From contig OX485804.1 of the NCBI GenBank assembly GCA_950295325.1, positions 558,001-622,000 on the forward strand: DNA of 64,000 bases, written 5' to 3'. This DNA comes from Polytrichum commune (lineage: Eukaryota; Streptophyta; Polytrichopsida; Polytrichales; Polytrichaceae). Shown here one piece after another: positions 1 to 11,295 of this stretch (positions are counted from its first letter, which is position 1; each line of letters starts with the position of its first letter). Made by a program: the position numbers and the translations under genes. A model generated the notes under the pieces. The model was not told the DNA's origin and searched no databases. It worked only from the letters and a program-made list of their open reading frames with translations.

Positions 1-262
1 CTGGCAATATAGTTCTTAGGTCGCGTTTGGAATGGGGAATGCTGTTAGGATACAATAACATAAGAGTCCATGGAAGAAGGACATTATGTGCAAGAGGAGC
101 CCGTCCGTTGCCCCGTAGTAAAGATGAACATGTTCAAAACATATGAATTATAGCCGACTAAGTCCTACATATTAAAATTCGCTATGACAACCATAATTCC
201 CAAAAACACAACTAACATTGTCCAAGTGGCCTGATACATTCATTGAATCAACTACCACATTG

Positions 263-283
263 CCACGGGTGAACACCCGTGGG
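263..283. repeat. Palindrome copy (AA core)
   Basis: One copy of the window's recurrent inverted repeat: arm CCACGGGTG, core AA, arm CACCCGTGG. It lies about 240 bases beyond the stop codon of the FCP1-like gene, so probably in its 3' flank. The perfect self-complementarity is seen directly; its function is unknown. Confidence 0.9.
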
Positions 284-525
284 ACAATGCCAGACATTCA
301 CTGTGGTTGGAAATAGTCGGGTATTCTCTAACACCGCAGTGTTGCAAAGTAGTAGAATCCCAGTGAGATACATTCATGACCATGACATGTTTGCATGAAG
401 AAAATCCACAAAACCAAAACAAGTTTCAAATGAAGTTGAAAGGCTACAAAGTTTCAGATCCACTCATTTCAAATACAATGTACCGATAGTGCAAATGTGC
501 ACTATAGGCGGCCCCAATAGGGAAA

Positions 526-1308
526 CTACATTAACATCTGAGCCTCTGGAACCATACGGGCAGAAGTCAGTATTTTATGTCTAACTAATGATTGCTTATA
601 AATCAGAGAACTTGGCAGCTCTAGATTGAAGGGTCCCTGTCCTGATGGATAAGGGTTGCTCCCCACAAAATCTAGCACATACTGTTGAGAACTCAAGAGC
701 CTTTGCAGGTAACTATGCAGAGTATCCAAGCTTTGGGTTGACATAAATGGTACAGGGTTAATGTAGCTCCCAGGAGGGTTTGGGATGCATTTGTAAGGGG
801 AGTCATCAACAAGTAATGTAGTCCTATGACTGGGTTGCTTCGTATGCGGCACTGGATGCGTCCGGCTCCACTCAAAAAATGCGCACAGGTCTTTCATGAA
901 GAAGCTTGAATCAGCATTCATAAGACTAGGAAGAACTTGTCCTCTCTCATCTTTCAAAGTGTGACACAATTCTTGCCCAAACACATACTCTGGATGTCTA
1001 CAACCATTGAAGAAGTGCCGGACAATTGGCTGAAGATTCTTCATAAGCTTCGACGACCAGATGACAACATGGAAGTTTGAGAGAACAAAACGCAGAAAGC
1101 GTCCCAGTCCTCTCCTAGGTATGAGGGCACTATATGGGAGAAAGAGTGGAGCCAACTCCCCAGTTATCTGAGGGCTATGTTGTGATTCAAGAGTCTTCCT
1201 GGTGTTGACATTGTCGCACTTTGTTGACCTCACCAGGATCCCGTTCACATCCAGCACTAACCATATTTTTTCTCTCCGATGGACAACAGTGGTTGGAGAG
1301 GTGAGGAT
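526..1308 (-). CDS. FCP1/NLI-interacting-factor-like phosphatase domain exon
   Basis: This is a HAD-fold phosphatase domain of the plant FCP1-like group. Near the start is WLVLDVNGILVRS, the motif I region. Its second acidic residue is Asn (DVN rather than DxD), as is common in plant FCP1-like paralogues. VIWSSK follows as motif II and TTLLVDDSPYK as motif III with the paired Asp. The family dephosphorylates Ser/Thr in proteins such as the RNA polymerase II tail, but with the motif I change activity here is uncertain. The reading frame stays open upstream of the first Met (residues PTTVVHRREKIWLVLD), so this is an internal or last exon. A possible acceptor (CGCCAG) lies near 1309. The stop is at 526. 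The upstream gene on the same strand is the DGQHR-motif gene, and whether the two form one transcript is unknown. Confidence 0.7.
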   Translation of the reverse strand: MLTSPTTVVHRREKIWLVLDVNGILVRSTKCDNVNTRKTLESQHSPQITGELAPLFLPYSALIPRRGLGRFLRFVLSNFHVVIWSSKLMKNLQPIVRHFFNGCRHPEYVFGQELCHTLKDERGQVLPSLMNADSSFFMKDLCAFFEWSRTHPVPHTKQPSHRTTLLVDDSPYKCIPNPPGSYINPVPFMSTQSLDTLHSYLQRLLSSQQYVLDFVGSNPYPSGQGPFNLELPSSLIYKQSLVRHKILTSARMVPEAQMLM

Positions 1309-1568
1309 CTGGCGATGACAAAATTGAAAGTCATTGTAAAGGATTTCTATCTAAGGAAAAAGTATATTCTACATGATTTTTATCGAATGAAACAACACGT
1401 TGGGTACACATGAGTATGCAAGATAAAAAAATGCCTCCACATTTATGGATTAGTTTTGCGAGATCGAGTAAAATATCGTACCGAAGGTGGTATTCCGGCA
1501 GTGGCTGTATGACCTGTGACCACATGCACACATGACTTATGAGATCCACACGCTCAAACCCATAATCT

Positions 1569-1590
1569 CCCACGGGTGAACACCCGTGGG
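1569..1590. repeat. Palindrome copy (AA core)
   Basis: A full-length copy: arm CCCACGGGTG, core AA, arm CACCCGTGGG. It lies in the spacer or intron upstream of the FCP1-like exon. Confidence 0.9.
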
Positions 1591-1671
1591 CACAATATCA
1601 AAAATCCCTTATATAAATATTACTCGAGAGATAACAATTTGTATGGAAATTAAAAAGTATAAACAGGTGGT

Positions 1672-1693
1672 CTCACGGGTGTTCACCCGTGGG
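1672..1693. repeat. Palindrome copy (TT core, outer mismatch)
   Basis: Inner arms CACGGGTG and CACCCGTG around TT pair perfectly, and the outermost bases mismatch. It lies about 80 bases from the copy at 1569 in the same spacer, with its core base order reversed. Confidence 0.85.
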
Positions 1694-3189
1694 ACCAATT
1701 GCATTCAAATAACACTATATATGATACCTTGAGCTTGGCTTAGGGGGGGATCCCCACCATGTGCAGGGTCGTCATGAGAACTCGGTGGAATGACATCCCG
1801 TTCTGCCGCAACCAACACCTGTTGCAAAGACACTTTTAGAAATCTTGACGACTTTGCTTCCAAGATAAACACAATATAGCATTGGAAAGGGAGTATGTAT
1901 TACCATTTCGGACGATGCCGGTTGACCCTCAGCAACACGTTCGACATGAGGGCTTGAGGACTCCGCAACTGCAACATTGACTTCCCTCCTTGGAGACTCT
2001 GGCACTCCAGTAATGTCAATGATCTCCAACGTCCACAACACTGCCGGCTTGAGCGGCCGAGGACCCCGCGAATTGACCTCGTTCTTCACGATGTTTGGGA
2101 GCTTCGAACGCTGTCCATCTCTTTCTCATTTTCTTTAATGCAGCGGCATGAAGAATATGTTTCACCTTCACTGCTTCACAAAACGCTGGTGTGGAGAGAT
2201 TAGCGAACATCTTGTGATAGTCGTACGACTTGTACAAATGCGCAAGATTCAATCGCACGTTCTCGGGCACATCTACTAAGTATTTGTCCACAAATGGGGC
2301 AAAATGCACCTTGTCCTTCCCATCCGATTCTTTGCCCATGTCAGGTCTCCCAGCAAACACCGGGTGAGGATCATCAACAAAGTTGAGTTTCACTCTGTTG
2401 TACCCGGGCTTCCCATAATCCTCATCCTCGGAATCATCCGTCATGTAGTCAGCAAACGTCCCCCGAACCCAATGTGGAACTCGATCTCTCACCTTCACCC
2501 TCACGTCTAGTTCTACGCATCTTTCGGACACATCGTCATCACTATCCAAGCATATGACTTCGGTTCGAATAACCTCCTCTGCTTCATTGGATGGTGCCGC
2601 TACAGTAGGCTCTTCTGCAACCACAACACCAGGTGAATCACGATTCGATCGCCCATGTCCTAGCACCTCGAGAACGGCAGCGGCAACGTCCTCAACAGGT
2701 GAGCTGACGTTCAAATCTGTGCTTGTCCCTTCAACATGCGCAGCTTCAGACATGATTGCATCCCGCGGAACATCCTCCACATCCGCTTGGCCAGATTCAA
2801 CCTCGCGATAAAGACCAGAATGCTCCGTTGCCTCCGAAGACCGCGAGTGATCTCCAACTCTAGGGGGACGTAGAGATGACCTTTCCCTTCGAGGAGCTTT
2901 CATTTTCTTTCTTACAGTCGGTTTTGATGCAGACCTTGCAGCAGGATTAACTGACTGCGGACGCTCATCCTCCTCATATTCTTCCATAGGTTGAACATCT
3001 AGTTGTTCTTGACTTCGTCTAGATGTATCAAACTGTGCAAACCCGCGGCCGGGTGTAGATGGGATCCCAGACGAGAAAGATCCCACAGGGTGATGGACAC
3101 TGTGCTCGGCTTGTGGACGACCAACTTCCTCTAAGTTGGAAGCATCCTCTTGCCGCTCCTCCTCACCCTCCCCCTCCCCCTCCCCCTCC

Positions 3190-3211
3190 CCCACGGGTGA
3201 ACACCCGTGGG
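3190..3211. repeat. Palindrome copy inside an exon
   Basis: A full copy (AA core on the plus strand) next to a CCCCCT-type low-complexity run. It keeps the surrounding minus-strand reading frame open and is translated as PHGCSPV, so this insertion lengthened a protein rather than breaking it. Confidence 0.9.
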
Positions 3212-3829
3212 GTACCTGCTCCGGGGACATGGCCTCCAAAGAGGCCTCCGCCATGGCTGACGCCTTGTAATTGAAGGCCTCCTCCTCCACCTCTGCCATG
3301 ACCTCAGCCATGGCCTCCGCCAGTGCGTCATCCATGACCACCTCCTCCTCTTCGTCTTCGTCGGCCACTTCCTCTTCCTCTGCAGACTTCCCTAGGACAA
3401 CAACTGGGTCATCTTCCTCTTCCTCCTCCTCCTCCTCCTCTTCTACGTCCTCTTCATTTGTATCATTCGCACGCTTTCTTCCAATCTCGCGCTCAATGAT
3501 GGAATCCACATCGATACGCCCTTCTTCCAAATCCTGGGCAGCGAATTTTCCTTCCTCATTCCACCTTTGTAGGCTCCAGTCAACTGCGGCAATCATTTTC
3601 GTCTTCGCCACCTCTAGCATCTCTACCGGCACAATATTCAACACCTTCATACCCAATGCCTGCAAAAACCAAGGCATGAGATAAATAACTTCTCAATCAA
3701 ATTAGTCTACATCCAAAAGCGAAAAGAATTAAACCAATAGTCCCAACTATTTGTCAACCAACTAATTGTCAGGAAAGCTATCGAGAAGGTGGCTATCAAC
3801 CAGGTGGATATAAAGCAGGTGGATGTCTA

Positions 3830-3855
3830 GGCCCACGGGTGTTCACCCGTGGGCC
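3830..3855. repeat. Palindrome copy within intron 2, extended arms
   Basis: The arms are extended to 12 bases each (GGCCCACGGGTG / CACCCGTGGGCC) around TT. It lies near the middle of the 299-base intron between exons 2 and 3 of the DGQHR-motif gene. Confidence 0.9.
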
Positions 3856-5304
3856 TCCCAACCTGGTTTATGGTTAGGTTATCCAAAACACCATCCAAAC
3901 CAACGATAATATTCAGAAATTCAAGAACCACTTAGGAGAAAAGATGCTCATTACTTACATGTGCCACTATGTGCGCCTTATTGCCTCCACAAATATTGAG
4001 AAAAAAAGACCCCTCAAGACATGAAGGCTTGATGATATTTATGTAGGTCTGCATCCTCAACTCCCCCTTGAATAAACACTTGGCCTCCTCATTGGAATAC
4101 GCCATTTTCACTGAATAACGCTTATATCGCCCCGGGTCATGGACGTCCAACATCTTCCGGCCTCCACAGAGCCGCACAGCCACCTCCGAACTTGATTCGC
4201 CCCTATTGGGAAAAATGCAGTTTGTAACCCGAAGAGCATTTGATTCGAAGAAGCAATCGCGAGATGCAATTTTCTCCTCTTTAGTGCCATAGTATAAGGC
4301 GTCACAAAATCTGGCGTTGCTCGGCAGGTGCGCCTTCAGCACATTGTGAATGAAATGCTGATCCGGATATTCCGAAATCACAGTCCACAATTGGGGGGAG
4401 TTTGAAATGCCTGGAAAATCACGACGAAGACCTTGCAGAGTGGAATCCATACACTCCTTCACACGCCCCCCAGTGTCTTTTCCCGCCTGGACTCCGGGGA
4501 GAAACCTTGTGTCCATGTAAGCGTGCAGGACTAGTGCAAGCACTGTCCCACCACTGAATTTGTAGTTGTTGTCAATAGACAACACGACATGCTCGGGTGT
4601 AACCTCGGTGTTATGTGTACCTAAAATGTTCCTCACTCCTTCTTTAAACCGGTCCGGAATAGGTACTCTCTTCCTTGTGGGGTTCATAGCGCCAAGAAGG
4701 TACTCCGCTCCAAGCAAGTCTACAAGTCGTTCTCGCTGGAGTTTACCAAACTTATTCGCATACTTCCATACTCTCCAACAATTACGATCAATGGTCTCTT
4801 TCTGATCGACGTGAACAATGTACAATGGAGTCGGGTCTAGACACTGTGCCATCGCGATATAAGTTTTATTCTTCTTTTTCCTGTTCATCGCCCAATCGCG
4901 CACAGTCTTCAAGGTATGTCGAGGGTGCTCCTCTCCATCTCTGGTGGTGAGAATTTGATTCGCTGCCATGTCGAGCTCCATCTCTGTCAAGCCCCGAAAT
5001 TGTTTCAGGTCGTTCTTGACCACCTTCTTCGACTTAAACCCCTTTGTCTCTTACATAAGAGCTCCGGTCTTCGGGTCTACATAGTCACCACTCTCGTAAT
5101 CCTTGAATATCCGCTCTCACTTCCTCCATATGTTATCGCTCAATACAGGCAAGACGTGCTCCATGATCAGGTTGGTCTCCTTCTCCACGCGGAACGTCCA
5201 CATGACGCACGTAATGAATGCTTGTATCAAACGCCGGCAATGTATCAATCTCTATGAAAAAAACCTCCATGTATTTCTAGCAATCACCAACAACATGATA
5301 GTCG

Positions 5305-5326
5305 CCCACGGGTGAACACCCGTGGG
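5305..5326. repeat. Palindrome copy within the 81-base intron 1
   Basis: A full copy occupying about a quarter of an 81-base intron. On the transcribed strand it begins 6 bases after the GTGACT donor. A hairpin here would sit right beside the 5' splice site. Confidence 0.9.
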
Positions 5327-6964
5327 AGTCACAGAAATGAGAAATTCAAAAGTCACAGGTTTAAAAGCTTCCGTGTTGCTGGCCTTTTCGCGTACAGTTC
5401 GGTCAGGTCTTCCTCGCCTAATCCAAGTCTTCCTAGCGTGCTGAATGCACTCCGTAAATGACGGAAAGTGCTTCCTGTACTCACTATCCAGGTTCAGAAC
5501 GCCAGAGAGGTGGAACAGAAGGTCGTCATCACCTTCAGGGGCCCAGACCACATTACAAGGCCATTTCGAGAAAAACCTCTTCACCTCATTTGTGCTGCTA
5601 GGGTCATTCACATACTCCAGACAGGCTGCTAACGTGTGCTGTCCATTTACCACGTGGAACGATTTGTCCTTCACCTCCTCAAAATTGAATGGTTTAGTTC
5701 GCCTATCCGAAGGAACGATTGTTAAGAAGTTGGGATGAATCTTCGGAATGAAGGCATAGTTGAATAACCATGTCTTGATCTCCTTCAAATGCGACTCGAA
5801 TATGGGTCGGCAATTATACCCTGCATCTCCCCGCTCTATATTGTCAATATTGACATAGCCATTCACGCCTTCACCGAATATCCACACCTTTTGGTACTTG
5901 TTCTTGAACAACTCCATATCCATCAACCTGTCTCCAACCGATTTGTCTGGAGGCCCATGCATTGATCGCTTGGGAATCTTCTCGAGTTCAAGAAATGGAC
6001 TATCCTCGGGTGTTTTCTTCTTGCCTCTCTTGGAGACAACATCCTGGCCGTCAGTGTCTTCGACAATCAGTGGTAGACCTTCATCGGGTCTCGTCTTCTT
6101 CCTAGACGAGGTGGCACGTACATCAGCAGGATCCTTCCTCTTGCCATCGCGGATTTCCTTCTTCTTCAAAGATGCTTCCAACCTTGCCGCCTTTGCCTCC
6201 TCAACTATAACCTTCACTCGTGCTAGAGTAGACTTGTAGTCCTGCTCGATCATTACTGACCTCTCCTCCACGGACTTCGTATGCACATTGGTCTCGCAAT
6301 ATACTATACAATAGGTGAGGAAATCACCGTTCAATAAGCGGATGTTCTCTCCCTCATTGTTGAGCTCTTCATTCACATCCGCATATGAGAAAGTCTCCAC
6401 GTGTGCTGCAACCTTGAAGTCCTTCTTCCGTTCAAGCGACTTGCACATTATCAATACCCGGCTCCCATCCGCTTGAATGTCCAGTACATGTTTTGCCTTC
6501 ATGTACTTTCTCCATGTGGAATTGGGCCCAGTCCTCGTGTAAAGCGAGAGCACCGTTGTCTCTCCGAAACCACTATACTGCATGAACCATTGCAAATCTG
6601 GGCCCAAAACTTCAACATCGTAATTCACCCGTCTGCCCACACCTCCCGATACTGCAGAAGACAATGCACGTGTTAGTACTCAGCATAGCCCAATATTATC
6701 ACGGATTCTATAACTCATATAACATTGACGTGCACATAGGTATTGTGGTTATACCTTTACGGGCTGTTTGCTTAGTTCTTGCCATCTCAATTCAAATGAG
6801 AGAACACTTCGACACCTCTATGTACCTGAATGAAACACCAACTGTCTATCACATGTTTATGTCTAAAACCTTCAAATGTTTACAAAGACACACCAAATTT
6901 GTCTACATAGAAAATCCAAAAGACATTTATCAAACAAAATCTCCCACCCAGGTGAGTGCAAAGG

Positions 6965-7117
6965 CTCACGGGTGAACACCCGTGGGCACTCCTAACCAGG
7001 TGAGGGCAAAGGCCCACGGGTGAACACCCGTGGGCACTCCTAACCAGGTGAGTGCAAAGGCCCACGGGTGAACACTCGTGGGCACTTTCAACCAGATGAG
7101 GGGAGAGGCCCACGGGA
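6965..7117. repeat. Tandem palindrome array, block 1
   Basis: Three palindromes (6965-6986 with one outer mismatch, 7013-7034 perfect, 7061-7082 with one mismatch) at 48-base spacing. A fourth copy is cut after its left arm at about 7117. The spacers share the sequence CACTCCTAACCAGGTGAG, so the repeat unit is palindrome plus spacer. It lies upstream of the DGQHR-motif gene, in its 5' flank or first intron. Confidence 0.9.
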
Positions 7118-7704
7118 GGGCTGATTTTTCACAAAGTTTTAGCTCGTCCACGTCCAAAAACCTTGAATTGAAAGGCAAAAAAAATCTCAACCCGTCCCGA
7201 AACCGGTAATATCTATACAAGTTAAGTCTCTTACAAGTTGGTACAAAATTAGGAAAAAAGAACAGAAAAAAGCGAAGATGTCGACATGTGACTCGTTGCA
7301 CTTGGAAACAATAGGATCTTGACAAATTATCCGTTCAATGTTCGTCAGTTTTTTGTCTTTTTCTATCGATTCTCATCTTCACAGTCCACCCCATTCTAAA
7401 TTGTGTGGTTGAAGAATTAATGTATGCAGGTGAATCAAGCACTTCAAGATTGATATTTTGATTGGGTTTTACTGGTTTGATTGTATTATGCTTATATTCA
7501 CATGTCATATATGACATAATGTAACTGATATTTAGACCATTTTTCTAGGAATATGTATCAAAAGAATTTTCATTTTTAGAACCCATCCACAGTGAATTTG
7601 GCACATCCAAAAACCGGTTCATTTTCTACGAACACGTCCACTGAACTTATGCTTTATGAACATGTCCCTGGACATGTTAGGGACCTTGTGAAGAATCACC
7701 ACTG
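7118..7704. other. Non-repeat segment between two palindrome arrays
   Basis: About 590 bases without palindromes separate the two array blocks. The left edge truncates a palindrome and the right edge resumes in array sequence. This is what an insertion into one longer array would leave. I see no terminal inverted repeat, target duplication or gene in it. Confidence 0.35.
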
Positions 7705-7915
7705 CCCATGGGTGTTCACCCGTGGGACTCTCCACCTGGTGAGTGCAAAGGCCCACGGGTGAACACCCGTGGGCACATTCAACCAGATGGGGGAGAGGCC
7801 CACGGGTGAACACCCGTGGGCACATTCAACCATATGGGGGAGAGGCCCACGGGTGAACACCCGTGGGCACATTCAACCAGATGGGGGGAGAGGCCCACGG
7901 GTGTTCACCCGTGGG
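7705..7915. repeat. Tandem palindrome array, block 2
   Basis: Five palindromes at 7705-7726 (one mismatch), 7752-7773, 7799-7820, 7846-7867 and 7894-7915 (TT core), spaced 47-48 bases apart. The spacers contain CACATTCAACCAGATGGGGGAGAGG-type sequence. The first and last copies have the TT core on the plus strand and the inner ones AA, so orientation switches at the array edges. Confidence 0.92.
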
Positions 7916-9004
7916 CACTTCAAATATCCACTTTCAGATAACCGCGTTCACACTAACAAAAAAACTGGGATTTATGTAATGGACACTCACCAGGGTTCTT
8001 TGGTGGGACCATGTCAAAATTCTTTCAATACGAATGTGGTTTCCTGCACAAAACAAAACACAAGAGCATTTGTTTCAAACTATGCCTACATGTGCAATAC
8101 ATTCATACTCTCAAACATCTCAATAGGTAAATTCTGCCCTCACATTCTTCTTGCATTCTGGTCTCACATTTTTATGAACATAACCTCTTGTCATTCATCT
8201 TGCATTCTGATTTGAGCATTCTTCTCACATTTCAATCAACTCTTCACACCCAAGCATCACACAACATACAATTAATCTCTAGTATTTCTGGGTTTGAAAT
8301 TCTTCAAGCAATTCAAACCCTAGTGCACCAAAAATTTGAAATGCAACCAAGAGGAACAATGCAAGCAAGAGGAAGAATGAAATTGAAAGAGAAAGCAAAA
8401 GAGTGAAAGAGAGTGCAAAATATTGAAAGAGTTGAGAAACTTACAAGCTTGTGGGTTCTCAATTCTTCATGATTGGAACTTCCCTCCACTTGCTTCAAGG
8501 TCGCCTTCCTCTTCTCCACATCTCACCACTACCACATGCTGGATTGAGCAAGAAACAACTATGCTCACCAAGAAACTATCACATATTCCAAGAAAATGCA
8601 CACTGAATCTATTCCAGGGTTTTCTTGAGAAGAGAATCAAGACAAGGAGTACAATAATTGAATGAAGAGAAGAGAATGAAGAGAATGAAGAGAAGCAAAG
8701 CAAGTTCAGAATTGTGGGAGAAGAGTTTTGCAAGAGCATTCCAGAAAAGTGGAGAGTGGTGAAAGAAAGAAAGAAAGAATTGGGAGAGGAGAATGAGAGA
8801 GAGGGAGAGAAAGGGAGAGAGAGGGTGCGAAATGTTGCCATAATGACGAGCGGGTGGAAGTCGCATGACACATAATGCCTCATTAGTACGAAGGGACATG
8901 ATGGAGGAAATCTCGGGACGTGAAGAGATATGCGATTTGGCGGCTAAAGTACATTTTGAGGAGGGATGGGCGGTATGATGGTATTAGGATGTAGCGATAA
9001 AAAA
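7916..9004. other. Gene-free region with purine-rich tract
   Basis: There is no convincing coding region. From about 8650 to 8830 the plus strand is almost pure purine (GAAGAGAAGAGAATGAAG, then GAAAGAAAGAAAG, then GAGAGAGGGAGAG). On the minus strand this is a CT-rich tract like those in plant 5' leaders. Given the minus-strand gene downstream, it could be its promoter or leader, but no TATA box was recognised with confidence. Confidence 0.4.
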
Positions 9005-9290
9005 TTATTGGTACTTTGTAAGGTTCGCCCTATTGGTATGATAATTATTAGTACTTAGTAAGATATCTAAGTATTAGTGAGATAATTATTAGTACTTAGT
9101 AAGATATCTAAGTATTAGTAAGACAATTATTAGTACTTAGTAAGATATCTAAGTATTAGTAAGACAATTATTAGTAATTAGTAAGATAACTGCGTATTAG
9201 TAAGATAATTATCAGTACTTAGTAAGATAACTCATATTAGTAAGTTCATTATTAGTACTTATTAAGATAATTCATATTAGTATGATTGAT
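9005..9290. repeat. AT-rich tandem repeat, about 41-base period
   Basis: About six degenerate units of GTAAGACAATTATTAG plus TACTTAGTAAGATATCTAAG follow each other with a period near 41 bases. The central units are nearly identical and the outer ones diverged. No gene overlaps it. Confidence 0.8.
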
Positions 9291-11287
9291 ATTATTTTAT
9301 TGTTAGTAAATTGTCATATTCACTCTATTGTTAATATTAGTAATATTAGTAATATTAGTAAAAATGATTTATAGTGATTAATAGTAATTACCAGTAATAG
9401 TAACTAATAGTAACTAATAGTGACTAGTAGTGAATAATGGTGAATGCTAGTGCTTCATAGGTCATTATAGTCATTAATAATGTTTAATAGTGATTAATAA
9501 TTATGAATTACTAATGGTTGACTAGTAGTGATTAATAGTAATAATAATAATCACTTTCAATCGATAAATGGTAATAGTATTGATAATGCTTAAAATAGAT
9601 TCATATTATAACATAGATTCCATACTTTAACATTCTACTCTGTAACATAGATTCCTATTATAACATACCAAAGTCAATTGCACATTCTCATAATATGCGT
9701 GTAAGATGCTCAATCGCGCTTGACATCAAGCATAGCTATGATTTCCAATTCCCTATTGATGAAGTCGTGAGCATCCATAATAGGCCCACTTTCACCATAG
9801 CCCATGAACTCAAGTTCGATTGTTCTCTTGTTTTCTCTTGGACTATGAATACTTATAAAGCATCAAAGTTGCTGGCCATTAGAAATCATCACACATAATA
9901 CTTGCCGCGCATAATGGGTACATGCCCACCTCCCATACCCAATAAACCCTACTGGATAGGTAAATACTACTAGGAATGAACATAAATCGTTTAACATAAA
10001 AAAAAAATTTAGGCAATTTTAGCATAAATCTCTTTGTGGCTTTGCCCTCACCCCCATGCATTGAGAATCACTTCATAACTTGGTTTTAAAGTCATTCTCC
10101 TAGCGTTTATTCTTGTAATTGTATCTTAAGTTATATTATTACTAGATTCATTATGTGCTCTTCATTGGCTAAGATTTTTGACGTTCATAGTCGACATCTA
10201 ATCACGGGTAGATCACTCCATTGTCAAGTTGAACACCACGTGCGACCAAAAAAAATCTTCTTTTGGTAAGTTGCACCACCAAAATGGGTCAAAATTTTAT
10301 CAATTTTTTTTCATGAGTAGATATACACAGTACCTATGACATAGTTAAAAGTGGTAACTAAATTTGATGATTTGTTTTTTTCATAAAAACATACCGTTTC
10401 TAACTAGAATGACACAGAATTGAACTAAAACAATTACTATAAATAAATAAAGATGACTAAAATTTCAAAAAAAAATACAAAAGATACTATCAATGGTTAT
10501 GTATATGTAGAAAAAATATCATATTTTTTAAATTATATTTGGCATGTAATATAGGGGTAGCAAACTTTGTCCGCACGTGGTGTCAACTTGACAATGAAGT
10601 GACCTCCCCGTGCATCTAATATGAACACACATGCTTGCGATAACACAAATTCAAGAATGACCTTCTCAAAGGCACTAGAGTTATCATTTATCCCACTCAA
10701 ATTTTTGGGTGGGGGTTGGTTGTTTTGCATGCAACACATATGGACTTAGCCAAAATTAGCGGTCAACTAAAGAGAAAGGACTTTGGAAACTAACATATTG
10801 AAGTACAAGGTGATATGCAAGGCCGCGGGAGACATCGGAATCGAAATCATATTGAGAGGATGACAAAGGAGGTGGCCAACGAGTGGGCCACATCAAGCAC
10901 CACATGAATCTCGAGCAATATTAAGATTGCATCTCCATAACCATACCTCATCGATTAAAGGGAATTCTAAATGATGGCATAAGATTTACGGAAATGAGAA
11001 CTTGAATAGGAAATGGGTCAAACACTTCAATGAATGAATTCATGTAAATCATGTGTACTCTATGAATTGAATGGTTTGTGGAATCTCGTAAAGATACTTT
11101 AGCGAGGAGTAGGTTAGGAATACATAAAGTCTTGAGACTCTTTCAAATTGAAATATTGAAATATAATTGAATAGAGGAAGAATAATAAGTAGGTCATTCA
11201 ATCCATGAAAGAGATAAAAATAACTCCATAAGTTATTAGAGATGAGAATGATTTACATGCATGAACACTTAGCTTTGACATTAATGT
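9291..11287. other. AT-rich spacer, TAGTAA-type low complexity then unique DNA
   Basis: From 9320 to 9560 the sequence is dominated by short TAATAG, TAGTGA and TAGTAA words. A variant AACATAGATTC repeat lies at 9612-9660. The rest, to 11287, is AT-rich with only short spurious frames. I see no gene, RNA or structured element. Confidence 0.5.
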
Positions 11288-11295
11288 CTTAGGGA
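11288..11295. repeat. 8-bp target site duplication, left (CTTAGGGA)
   Basis: CTTAGGGA directly precedes the CTCGGGG terminus and is repeated at 12614-12621 directly after the other terminus. Confidence 0.9.

Larger units (their letters stand above)
1309..2015 (-). other. Probable intron/spacer with two palindromes and exon-like pieces
   Basis: This stretch separates the FCP1-like exon from the DGQHR-motif gene. It holds two palindromes (1569-1590 and 1672-1693). An open minus-strand frame (1772-2089) includes the SUMO-interacting-like residues EIIDIT followed by an acidic, proline-containing tail, and ends near a good donor (ATG|GTAATA). A second open frame covers 1331-1573 and has no recognisable domain. 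The first frame overlaps the end of the upstream gene in another phase. That could be a frameshift in a decayed gene or an unrecognised splice. Neither can be assigned a function. Confidence 0.35.
2016..6664 (-). pseudogene. Three-exon gene with DGQHR/ParB-like motif; two in-frame stops
   Basis: The three exons join in phase. Exon 1 is 6664-5333, exon 2 is 5251-3959 and exon 3 is 3659-2016. The introns are 5252-5332 (donor TCT|GTGACT, acceptor CATAG) and 3660-3958 (donor CAT|GTAAGT, acceptor TTGCAG). Together they span about 1,420 codons. Exon 1 contains VVNGQHTLAACLEYV around residues 345-360, like the DGQHR/ParB-DndB class motif (inference, remote). Before it lies a Lys/Arg-rich nuclear-type segment. 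Exon 2 has no recognised domain and carries in-frame TGA at 5117-5119 and TAA at 5053-5055, so the gene looks decayed. Exon 3 has long Asp/Glu runs and a SUMO-interacting-like VICLDSDDD. It also includes a palindrome copy inside the coding frame (3190-3211, read as PHGCSPV). The start Met at 6664 is the first in an open frame, and an upstream exon is possible. The role is unknown; mobile-element origin is suspected. Confidence 0.6.

Noticed and set aside
3271-3684. A Ser-rich plus-strand frame of 137 residues.
   Set aside because: It is the antisense of the Asp/Glu-rich part of the minus-strand gene; GAG/GAA runs read as CTC/TTC give Ser and Thr.
6880-7825. Open frames with repeated HGCSPVGLC, TGVHPWA or GEHPWA peptides look like a repeat protein.
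   Set aside because: They are read-throughs of the palindrome array in both orientations, with no start context, exon structure or conserved domain outside the repeat.
263-7915. The regular palindrome arrays were considered as a CRISPR-like array.
   Set aside because: The spacers are repeated, not unique; the copies are scattered in introns and exons; the context is a plant nuclear genome with no cas genes.
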